Assembly: GCA_021324015.1 (NCBI GenBank)
Contig: JAJPJX010000079.1
Coordinates: 24,410-88,409 of the forward strand
Length of the DNA: 64,000 nucleotides
Direction of reading: 5' to 3'
From: Solibacteraceae bacterium
Lineage (GTDB): Bacteria; Acidobacteriota; Terriglobia; Bryobacterales; Bryobacteraceae
Part shown: one piece after another, positions 33,101-40,568 of the stretch
Numbering within the stretch: position 1 is the stretch's first letter
Layout of the letters: every line of letters begins with the position of its first letter
The notes under the pieces: generated by a model
Told to the model about the DNA's origin: nothing
The model's database searches: none
Seen by the model: the letters and a program-made list of their open reading frames with translations, nothing else
Translations under genes and position numbers: made by a program

Positions 33101-34861
33101 CTAACATCCTGTTGCGGGCACCTTCAGAATGGCGTCCACGGTGGCCTGCGCGATGGGATGGTAGCCCTCCCGCGCCCGCGCGTAGATGGCCGCGGCGAGG
33201 TCGCGACCCTCCGGCGTGCGAACTAGTTCCTCGTAAAGCGGCCGCACAAACTTGCGGCGCCCCACCGAGATCAGGAAAGGCTCGAGCGCCGCCAGAGCCG
33301 GCTGGTAGCCGCTGCGCACGGCCATCAGCAGCCACTGGTGCAGAACTTCGGCGTTGCCGGCCCGCGTGAGAAAAAAGGCCCCATCGAGTTCCTGCATCCG
33401 GCCGGGCGGCAGCGGCTGCGGCATCGAACGCAGGAAATGCAGCCACTCGTGAACGGTCCACGAGGAGGCCGGTATCTCGGCCAGGGGCAGGCGACCGTCC
33501 AGCCACGCGGCAGCCTGCTCTTCCACCTGGGACAGGCCCTCCGAAGGAGCCCCCGGCGCGTCCGCCGGCAGTCCCGGCGCTGTCAGCCATTCTTCCCAGC
33601 AGATTCCATCACTTGCCAGATGCTTGCTCAGGTAAGAGACAAACTCATTGGTGGTAACACTCTGAAAAACAAAAGCTTCGAAGTAGGAGCGCAGAAAGGC
33701 GTCGAACCGCGTCCGGCCGTGGATAGCCTCCAGGCGCTTGAGCAGCAGGAAGCCTTTTTCGTAAGGCACCAGCGTGCAGCCGTCGTCCGGGTCGCGGCCT
33801 TTGAGGTCCAGGTGCAGGACTGTATCCGGAGGTGGCAGGCGGCCCAGTTCGCGCTCCAGTTCCCGCCGCCCCAGGCAAGCCTCCATGCGTGCTCGGTCCG
33901 CGCCATAGACTTCCTCCAGGATGCGCCGCTCGAGGTAGACGGTGAACCCTTCGTTTAGCCAGAAATCCTCCCAGGTGGCGTTGGTCACCAGGTTTCCGGA
34001 CCAGGAGTGCGCCAACTCGTGTGCTACCAGCGACACCAGGCTGCGGTCGCCAGCAATCATGGTGGGTGTGACGAAAGTCAGCCGCGGGTTCTCCATGCCG
34101 CCGAAGGGAAAGCTGGGCGGCAGCACCAGCAGATCGTAGCGGCCCCAGCGATACGGTCCGTACAGCCGCTCGACGGCCGCGATCATGGCTTCGGTGTCGG
34201 CGAATTCGTGCGCCGCGCGCGCCAGCATGAGCCTTTCCGCATACACGCCGCTGCGCGCTCCGAGCGGCGCGAACGCCAGGTCGCCTACCGCCAGCGCGAT
34301 CAGGTAGGTCGGCACCGGCTGCGGCATGTGAAAGTGGTGCTCCCCCGCCCCATGACGCATCTCGGCGGACATCACGGCCACCAGGGGCAGGGGAGTGCGG
34401 ATACGCGCGTCGTAGGTCACCCGCACCGCGGGCGTGTCCTGCGCCGGCATCCAACTGCGCGCGTGGATGGCCTGGGACTGCGTGTACAGGAAGGGGTGCT
34501 GCTTGCCCGCCGTCTGCGCGGGAGCCAGCCATTGCAGGGCGGTGGCCCCGGGGCTGGTCGTGTACGCGATGCGCACGCGCCGGTCGCCCGCCGCCAGGTG
34601 CACCCACAGAGGCGCCCCCAGGATCCCATCCTCGGCTCCCAGTTCGAAATTTGCGGGATGCCAGGCGCCGTCCGCAGAGGCACCCTCCGCGGCATGGATC
34701 ACGAGACCGCGCGTGTCCAGCACCAGCGTATCGTCCTGCGGCGCATCGAACGAGAGCGTGGCGCTCCCTTCGAGAACTCGCGCCTCGAACCGCACGTCCA
34801 CGTCCAGGCTGATGTGCCGCACGCGCACCTCGCCCGGGTTGGAGTAAGAGTGGGGATCCAT
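33101..34861 (-). CDS. M1 family zinc aminopeptidase (leukotriene A4 hydrolase-like)
   Basis: 586 residues. The zinc site VAHELAHSWSGNLVTNATWE and the third ligand Glu in FWLNEGFTVYLERRI are intact; the exopeptidase motif FGGMENPRLTF precedes it. The C-terminal helical domain matches LTA4H-type enzymes rather than ERAP-type ones. No signal peptide is seen, so it is probably a cytosolic enzyme trimming peptides. It heads a three-gene minus-strand unit with two membrane protein genes. Confidence 0.92.
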   Translation of the reverse strand: MDPHSYSNPGEVRVRHISLDVDVRFEARVLEGSATLSFDAPQDDTLVLDTRGLVIHAAEGASADGAWHPANFELGAEDGILGAPLWVHLAAGDRRVRIAYTTSPGATALQWLAPAQTAGKQHPFLYTQSQAIHARSWMPAQDTPAVRVTYDARIRTPLPLVAVMSAEMRHGAGEHHFHMPQPVPTYLIALAVGDLAFAPLGARSGVYAERLMLARAAHEFADTEAMIAAVERLYGPYRWGRYDLLVLPPSFPFGGMENPRLTFVTPTMIAGDRSLVSLVAHELAHSWSGNLVTNATWEDFWLNEGFTVYLERRILEEVYGADRARMEACLGRRELERELGRLPPPDTVLHLDLKGRDPDDGCTLVPYEKGFLLLKRLEAIHGRTRFDAFLRSYFEAFVFQSVTTNEFVSYLSKHLASDGICWEEWLTAPGLPADAPGAPSEGLSQVEEQAAAWLDGRLPLAEIPASSWTVHEWLHFLRSMPQPLPPGRMQELDGAFFLTRAGNAEVLHQWLLMAVRSGYQPALAALEPFLISVGRRKFVRPLYEELVRTPEGRDLAAAIYARAREGYHPIAQATVDAILKVPATGC

Positions 34862-34944
34862 ATTCTCTCAGCCTAGCGCGGCCGGGTGGCCTTGACTTGG
34901 CCGCGTGACTTAGCTTATCTCTAAGAACGCAGGAGGAGGGGCCC

Positions 34945-35232
34945 ATGTCTGGTATTTCTCCCCTTACCGTCTCTTTGGTGATTTGGGCGGTAGTCACCGG
35001 GATTTTTACCATCCTGATGATCTATCGTTCGCTGCTTTCCATGAGAGAGGACGATCAGCTCTTCCTGGACTCAGCCGAATCGAAACTGGAGGCCGAGCAG
35101 CAGGAGATTCTGACGCGCATTACCCGCATCACCCCCTACACCAAGGGCTTCGGATTTGCTTCCGCGGGCCTGCTGATGGTGAGCGCGGGAATCTGGGTAT
35201 ATGAGGCCATGACGCGCTTCTACGCACCTTGA
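34945..35232 (+). CDS. Small two-helix membrane protein, function unknown
   Basis: 95 residues. One helix at the N-terminus (VSLVIWAVVTGIFTILMIY) and one at the C-terminus (FGFASAGLLMVSAGIWVYEA) flank a charged, probably coiled segment (SMREDDQLFLDSAESKLEAE). AGGAGGAGGGG lies upstream of ATG 34945. The next gene, a class III aminotransferase, begins 15 bases after the stop. No family recognised. Confidence 0.72.
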   Translation: MSGISPLTVSLVIWAVVTGIFTILMIYRSLLSMREDDQLFLDSAESKLEAEQQEILTRITRITPYTKGFGFASAGLLMVSAGIWVYEAMTRFYAP

Positions 35233-35247
35233 GCGGGGTACGGAAAT

Positions 35248-36579
35248 GTGAACCAACAACACCTTTGGCACGGTAATCTCCAGCATCACGGTCTGGAGCA
35301 CCGGCCGCCGCTGGAGATTGTCGCGGCCGAAGGCTGCTGCGTGCAGGCGCGCGATGGACGCCGCTACCTGGACGCGATGGCGGGGTTGTTTTGCGTCAAC
35401 GTAGGCTACGGACGCCGCGAGATCGTGGACGCCGTCGCCGCACAGATGGCGCGTCTGCCCTACTATCCTCTGACGCAGTCGCATCCGCCGGGAATCGCGC
35501 TCGCCGCACGGCTGGCGGGATTGCTGCCGCAAGGCCTCGACAAGGTTTTCTTCTGCAACAGCGGATCGGAGGCCGTGGAGACCGCGCTCAAAATGGCGCG
35601 GCAGTACGGCCGCCAGAAGCACCCCGGAGAGAACCGCTACAAGATCATTGCCCGGCACCGCGGCTATCACGGCTTTACCATGGGCGCGCTTTCGGCCACC
35701 GGCCAATCGCCGCGGCGCACGGCCTTTGAACCCCTGGTGCCCGGCTTTTTGCATGTGCCTCCGCCGGACCCTTATCGTTGCGGTTTCTGCGCGGGGCAGG
35801 CGGGCTGCACACTGGACTGTGCCGCCGAAATCGAGCGCCTCATCCGCATGGAAGGCCCCGCCACCGTGGCGGCGGTCATTGCCGAGCCCGTCATCGGAGG
35901 CGGCGGCATCTTTCCCGCGCCGGAAGGCTACCTCGAGCGCCTGCGCGAGATCTGCGACCGCTACGGCGCGCTACTGATTCTTGACGAGGTCATCACGGGC
36001 TTTGGAAGGACTGGCAAATTGTTCGCCTTCGAGCATGCCGGCGTGCGGCCGGATATTCTGACCGTAGCCAAAGGGCTGACCTCCGCCTACCTACCGCTGG
36101 GCGCGGCGGTCGCCACCGCGGAAGTCTTCGAGGCTTTTCTCAGCGCCGGCGCGCCCGAAACGAAGTTCACCCAGCTCAGCACCTTCGGCGGGCATCCGGC
36201 TTCCTGTGCGGCGGCCATGGCCAACCTGGATATCCTGCTCCGCGAGCGGCTCTGGGAGAACGCGGCGCGCGTGGGCGGATATCTGCTCGAGCGCCTGCGC
36301 GCTCTCTCCTCGCCCGTCATCGGCGAAGTGCGCGGTCGCGGCTTGTTGCTGGGCATCGAACTCGTCGCCGACCGCCAGACTCGCGCGCCGCTGGCCGAGG
36401 GCAGGGTAGTGGCCGCCCAGTCCGCCCTGCGCGAAGCCGGCGTGCTGGTGGGCCGCAACAGCGACACCGTGCCCGGCTACGGCAATGTGCTGGAACTTTC
36501 GCCGCCCTTGATCCTGACCGAGGCGCAGGCCGGTACGATTGTGCAGGCTCTCGAATCCGTGCTGGCCGGCATGGGCTGA
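35248..36579 (+). CDS. Class III PLP-dependent aminotransferase
   Basis: 443 residues. The PLP Lys is in LTVAKGLTSAYLPLGAA and the Asp that holds the ring nitrogen is in LLILDEVITGFGRTG; SGSEAVETALKMARQY binds phosphate. Members act on omega-amino groups (beta-alanine-pyruvate, taurine, 4-aminobutyrate, ornithine). A Cys-rich loop (YRCGFCAGQAGCTLDC) sits where the second class III enzyme in this window has PYCYRCPFGQ and CAVEC; it could bind metal. GTG 35248 is the start. The amine substrate is not predictable. Confidence 0.85.
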   Translation: MNQQHLWHGNLQHHGLEHRPPLEIVAAEGCCVQARDGRRYLDAMAGLFCVNVGYGRREIVDAVAAQMARLPYYPLTQSHPPGIALAARLAGLLPQGLDKVFFCNSGSEAVETALKMARQYGRQKHPGENRYKIIARHRGYHGFTMGALSATGQSPRRTAFEPLVPGFLHVPPPDPYRCGFCAGQAGCTLDCAAEIERLIRMEGPATVAAVIAEPVIGGGGIFPAPEGYLERLREICDRYGALLILDEVITGFGRTGKLFAFEHAGVRPDILTVAKGLTSAYLPLGAAVATAEVFEAFLSAGAPETKFTQLSTFGGHPASCAAAMANLDILLRERLWENAARVGGYLLERLRALSSPVIGEVRGRGLLLGIELVADRQTRAPLAEGRVVAAQSALREAGVLVGRNSDTVPGYGNVLELSPPLILTEAQAGTIVQALESVLAGMG

Positions 36580-36590
36580 CCAGTAAAGAA

Positions 36591-36641
36591 GCCAGAAGTC
36601 AGGAGCCAGGATGGCCGGCATTCTGACTCCCGCCTTCTGAC
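36591..36641. terminator. Long imperfect hairpin between convergent genes
   Basis: CCAGAAGTCAGGAGCCAGGAT (from 36592) pairs imperfectly with ATTCTGACTCCCGCCTTCTG (to 36639), about 21 pairs with a seven-base loop. It lies between the stops of the aminotransferase (+) and nagA (-), the place of a bidirectional terminator. The repetitive CAGAAGTCAGGAG wording suggests a dispersed intergenic element. Confidence 0.5.
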
Positions 36642-36667
36642 TACTGTCTCCTCGCAAACCCCGCCGC

Positions 36668-37807
36668 TCAAGCCGCGTATACGCGCTCCCCGGAGACCCA
36701 CGTCTCGGCGATTCGGATGCTCGACGAGGCGGCATCGAAGTGGAAACGCACGAAGTCGGCGCGGTCGCCCGCCGCCAGGCCGTTCGAGCGCCCCGGCACC
36801 CGCCCGGCTCTGGCCGCGTTGGTGGTGGCCAGGCGCACGGCCTCGGCCAACGTGATACCCGCGAATTTCATGAGGTTCTCCACCCCGCGGTCCATGCTCA
36901 ACGCCGAACCGGCCAGGCGCTCCTGTCCAGCCAGCACCACGCGCTGGTCTGCGGTGAGATCCACTGCCTGCTCGCCCAGGAAATAGCGCCCCGGCTTGCA
37001 ACCCGCCGGAGAGGAAGCGTCCGTGACCAGCACCGCCCGCTCGATTCCCTTGGCGCGCACGGCGACTTTGACGTAGCAGGCCGGCAAATGGATGCCGTCC
37101 ACGATGAAGTCCGCCATCAGGCGGTCCTCGGCAAGCTGCTCCAGGATGTAGTTGGGGTGGCGCCGGATGAGCGAGTGCGCTCCGTTGCCCAGGTGCGTTG
37201 AGAGCGTGGCCCCGGCGCTCACGGCGTCCCGAATGTGATGGCCTTCGGCGTTGGTGTGCCCAATGCTCACCACCACGCCCGCGCCGGCCGCCGCTTCGAT
37301 ATAGCGCGGCGCCTCGGGCCACTCCGGCGCCAGCGTGACAATGCGGATGCGGCCGTCCGCGGCCTCCTGCCAGCGCCGGAACTCGTCGATATCCGGCGGC
37401 CGCACCCAACGGCGCGGATGCGCTCCGCGCGGCCCTTCTTCCGGCGAGATGTGCGGACCTTCGACGTGAAATCCGTCCATGGCCGCGCCTTCCTTCAACT
37501 CGTCTTTGGCCCGCGAAAGATTGCGCAGCGCTCCCAGCATGTCTTCCGGCGCCCCGGTGATCACGGTGGGGTAAAAGCGCGTCACGCCGGTCGAGTACAG
37601 CACATGCACCGAACGCGCGATCTCTTCGTGCGGCGTGCCGGGCCGGTTGTAGTCCACACCGGCATATCCGTTCACCTGAATGTCAATCCATCCAGGAGCC
37701 AGATACAGATCTGTCGTGGAGGTCGCGGCGCCCACCTCCCGAATGGTCTCGTCGAAGTCCACGCCCAGCGTGGCGCCGCTCGCAACATCAATGCCAATAC
37801 ACTTCAT
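36668..37807 (-). CDS. nagA: N-acetylglucosamine-6-phosphate deacetylase
   Basis: 379 residues of the amidohydrolase fold. Metal and substrate motifs are FHVEGPHISPEEGPRGAH, VSIGHTNAEG, STHLGNGAHSLIRRHPNY, FIVDGIHLP and the catalytic Asp in VLVTDASSP. The enzyme removes acetate from GlcNAc-6-P in amino-sugar recycling. The first metal HxH position of many amidohydrolases reads IQVNGY as in true NagA. It is monocistronic; nagB and a GlcNAc transporter are not nearby. Confidence 0.9.
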   Translation of the reverse strand: MKCIGIDVASGATLGVDFDETIREVGAATSTTDLYLAPGWIDIQVNGYAGVDYNRPGTPHEEIARSVHVLYSTGVTRFYPTVITGAPEDMLGALRNLSRAKDELKEGAAMDGFHVEGPHISPEEGPRGAHPRRWVRPPDIDEFRRWQEAADGRIRIVTLAPEWPEAPRYIEAAAGAGVVVSIGHTNAEGHHIRDAVSAGATLSTHLGNGAHSLIRRHPNYILEQLAEDRLMADFIVDGIHLPACYVKVAVRAKGIERAVLVTDASSPAGCKPGRYFLGEQAVDLTADQRVVLAGQERLAGSALSMDRGVENLMKFAGITLAEAVRLATTNAARAGRVPGRSNGLAAGDRADFVRFHFDAASSSIRIAETWVSGERVYAA

Positions 37808-37962
37808 ATGGGGTTCGTTTTATTCACAGGATTGCCACAATGCCCGGCCGGCAAGTCCAGGCGTTGCAGTCGCAAAGAATTTGTTGAAAACCACCGCTGG
37901 GCGCGATTTTGAACTGGCGGCCGCTGGCGGGATCGGGATACAACAGGTAAGTCCATTAGCTG

Positions 37963-38016
37963 CTGCGCAGCCCCGGAGGACAAATCTCGGGGGAGGTGGT
38001 TCTCCGGGGTGCGCAG
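37963..38016 (-). terminator. Stable hairpin downstream of ilvE
   Basis: CTGCGCA(G)CCCCGGAG at 37963-37978 pairs with CTCCGGGGTGCGCAG at 38002-38016, a 15-pair stem with one bulged G. It begins 20 bases past the ilvE stop on the minus strand. No T run follows, so it is either a rho-assisted end or an mRNA-stabilising structure. The rest of 37808-38036 shows nothing. Confidence 0.5.
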
Positions 38017-38036
38017 AGGCCATGGACGCCATCCGC

Positions 38037-38978
38037 CTATCCCACGGGTTGCCCCACGTACACCGGCGAAAGCCACTTGTGCCGGTCCGGCTTGGCGCCG
38101 TTCACGATCGCGAAAAATTCCTTCTGTAGCCGTTCCGCCACCGGCCCGCGGTGCCCGGCGCCGATGCGAATGCGGTCGACCGAGCGAATCGGCGTGATCT
38201 CCGCGGCCGTGCCCGAGAAGAACACTTCATCAGCGATGTAGAGCATCTCGCGCGGGATGATGGTTTCCACCAGCGGGATATCCAGGTCGCGCGCCAGTTG
38301 CAGCACGGTGTCGCGGGTGATGCCCGGCAGCACCGAAGCGCCCAGCGGCGGCGTGTGGATCTTGCCGTCCCGCACCACGAAAATGTTCTCGCCCGAACCT
38401 TCGCTCACATAACCGCTCGCATCCAGCGCGATGCCCTCCGAGTAACCGTTGGCCAGCGCCTCCATCTTGATAAGCTGCGAGTTCATGTAATTGGCCCCGG
38501 CTTTGGCCAGCGCGGGCAGGGTATTGGGCGCGATGCGGTTCCAGGAGGACACACACACATCCACGCCTTCTGCCAGCGCCTCTTCTCCCAGATACTTGCC
38601 CCACACCCAGCAAGCGATGTAGATGTCGATGGGGTTCCGCAGCGGGTTCACGCCGATCTCTCCGTAACCGCGCAGCATAATCGGGCGGACATAGCAGGAA
38701 TCCAACTTGTTGACGCGTACAAGTTCAAGTATTGCTTCAGCTAATGCCGCGCGGCTGTAGCCCAGTTCTTCCATGCGGTAGATCTTGGCGGAATCCACCA
38801 TCCGGCGGACGTGTTCGTGCAGCCGGAAAACGGCTGGCCCCGAGGGGGTCGCATAGCACCGGATTCCTTCGAACACGGAGGTTCCGTAGCTCACCACGTG
38901 GGAGAGTACATGGATGGTGGCATCCTGCCAGGGAATGAAGCGGCCGTTATGCCAGATTTTTTCGGTAGGCGTCAACAT
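38037..38978 (-). CDS. ilvE: Branched-chain amino acid aminotransferase
   Basis: 313 residues, class IV PLP fold. Motifs: SYGTSVFEGIRCYATPSGPA, the PLP Lys region NYMNSQLIKMEALANGYSEG, ALDASGYVSEGSGENIFVV and LPGITRDTVLQLARDL. It transfers amino groups between Leu, Ile or Val and 2-oxoglutarate. A TATAAT hexamer lies six bases before the ATG, so the transcript may be leaderless. No other ilv or leu gene is in the window. Confidence 0.93.
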   Translation of the reverse strand: MLTPTEKIWHNGRFIPWQDATIHVLSHVVSYGTSVFEGIRCYATPSGPAVFRLHEHVRRMVDSAKIYRMEELGYSRAALAEAILELVRVNKLDSCYVRPIMLRGYGEIGVNPLRNPIDIYIACWVWGKYLGEEALAEGVDVCVSSWNRIAPNTLPALAKAGANYMNSQLIKMEALANGYSEGIALDASGYVSEGSGENIFVVRDGKIHTPPLGASVLPGITRDTVLQLARDLDIPLVETIIPREMLYIADEVFFSGTAAEITPIRSVDRIRIGAGHRGPVAERLQKEFFAIVNGAKPDRHKWLSPVYVGQPVG

Positions 38979-38984
38979 GGGTCA

Positions 38985-38990
38985 ATTATA
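38985..38990 (-). promoter_or_regulatory. Perfect -10 hexamer six bases before ilvE
   Basis: On the minus strand TATAAT (38990-38985) is separated from the ATG at 38978 by six bases, which would place the transcription start at or next to the start codon. No good -35 is seen. Confidence 0.55.
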
Positions 38991-39090
38991 ACGTACCCGT
39001 TTCCTACGAGTTGCCGTCTGCGGGGGGTGCGGCGCTGCGCGCCCCGGCGGAAATTCGCTACCATGCAAGACAAGGCAGGAAACCGCAGCC

Positions 39091-40458
39091 ATGTTGCGAA
39101 ACCGTCTCCTCTCGCTGACTCTGGCCGTCTTGTGCGCCGCCTCCGCCGCTTCCGCGCGGCGTCCGGGCGACCCGTTCCATCCGGGCTTTAACCTGTTCTC
39201 GCGGCAGCAGGACATCCAACTGGGGCAGGAATCCGCCGCGCAGGTGCGGAAACAGTATCAGGTAGTGCAGAACCAGTTTCTCCAGGACTACCTGAAGCGC
39301 GTGGGCGAGCGCCTGGCCACGACCAAAGAGGCCAAGGAGAGCGGCTTCAATTTCACCTTCACGCTGCTGAACGAACCCAGTATCAACGCTTTTGCGCTGC
39401 CCGGCGGCCCCATGTTTGTCTTCACGGGCCTGATGAAGGCGGTCGATAACGAAGCGCAACTGGCGGGCGTCATGGCCCACGAGATGTCCCACGTCATTCT
39501 GCGCCACGGCACCAACCAGATGTCCAAGGCCAACTTCCTGCAGCTTCCGGCCCTGCTGGCCGGCGCGGCGGTGGGCAACGGCAGCCTGATCGGCCAGCTC
39601 GCGCAGGCCGGCATGGGGCTGGGCTTGAGTTCCATGCTGCTGAAGTTCTCCCGCTCCGATGAAAGCCAGGCTGACCTGCTGGGTTCCCACCTGATGGCCG
39701 AAACCGGGTACAACCCCATCGAGATGGCCCGCTTTTTCGAGAAGCTGGAGGCCGACGGCGGCTCCCGCGGCCCGCAGTTCTTTTCCGACCATCCCAATCC
39801 GGGCAACCGCATGAAGGCCATCGAGGAGGAGATCCAGGGTCTGCCGCAGCGCACGTACGGCTATCAGACCGGAGAGTTCGTGGAAGCCAAAACGCAAGTG
39901 GCGCGCATCGCTCCGCCGCCCAAGACCCAGCAGGCCGCCGGCGCCCGTGAAAACCTGGCGCCGCCCAGCCAGGCGCCCAGTAGCAGTTGGCGGCAGTTGC
40001 GCGGGCAAGCCTACAACGTCTCGTATCCCGGCAACTGGACCGCTTTCGGGGACAGCAGTTCCGCGGCGGTCACCATCGCGCCGCGAGAAGGGCTGGTGCA
40101 GGGCGCCGGCGGCCGCACCAGCGTGGGCTATGGGGCCATTCTGAGCTACTTTTTCCCGGACGGCGCGCGCAGCTCGCTGGCCGCCGAAACTGACGACTTG
40201 ATCCATCACCTGCGCGCCGCCAATGCCGGCATGCGCCAGGCTTCGCCCAGCCAGCGGCACATTAAGGTGAGTGACAACGACGCGCTGGTGAGCATGCTCG
40301 CAAGCGACTCGCCTTACGGCGGCGCCGAAACCGATGCGCTGGTGACCGTCTCACGGCCCGAAGGACTCTTCTACATGGTCTTCATCGCGCCGCAAAAGAA
40401 CTTCGAGCAGTTGCGCCCCACCTTCGAGCAGATGCTGGGGTCGATCCGGTTTCAGTAA
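39091..40458 (+). CDS. Exported M48-family zinc metalloprotease
   Basis: 455 residues: signal peptide (SLTLAVLCAASAASA), peptidase M48 domain with VMAHEMSHVILRHGTNQ (HExxH) near residue 130 and the third ligand Glu in SDESQADLLGSHLM. RQQDIQLGQESAAQVRKQ is the BepA/LoiP-type start. Instead of TPR repeats, the C-terminal 170 residues form a separate beta-rich domain (GQAYNVSYPGNWTAFGDSSS). It is a likely periplasmic quality-control protease for outer-membrane proteins. It diverges from ilvE. Confidence 0.87.
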   Translation: MLRNRLLSLTLAVLCAASAASARRPGDPFHPGFNLFSRQQDIQLGQESAAQVRKQYQVVQNQFLQDYLKRVGERLATTKEAKESGFNFTFTLLNEPSINAFALPGGPMFVFTGLMKAVDNEAQLAGVMAHEMSHVILRHGTNQMSKANFLQLPALLAGAAVGNGSLIGQLAQAGMGLGLSSMLLKFSRSDESQADLLGSHLMAETGYNPIEMARFFEKLEADGGSRGPQFFSDHPNPGNRMKAIEEEIQGLPQRTYGYQTGEFVEAKTQVARIAPPPKTQQAAGARENLAPPSQAPSSSWRQLRGQAYNVSYPGNWTAFGDSSSAAVTIAPREGLVQGAGGRTSVGYGAILSYFFPDGARSSLAAETDDLIHHLRAANAGMRQASPSQRHIKVSDNDALVSMLASDSPYGGAETDALVTVSRPEGLFYMVFIAPQKNFEQLRPTFEQMLGSIRFQ

Positions 40459-40568
40459 CCGTAACGAGGCTGGAGCCTAAGTCTCGTGGGGTTGCCGGCT
40501 TGTGCTGGCTGCTCAGGTAATCTTTAGACTCATCGGGCACGATTGGGCGCCTGCGAAGGAGATCGTTG

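Noticed and set aside
36591..36641. Hairpin read as a small RNA gene
   Set aside because: Its place between two convergent stops is explained well enough by a bidirectional terminator.
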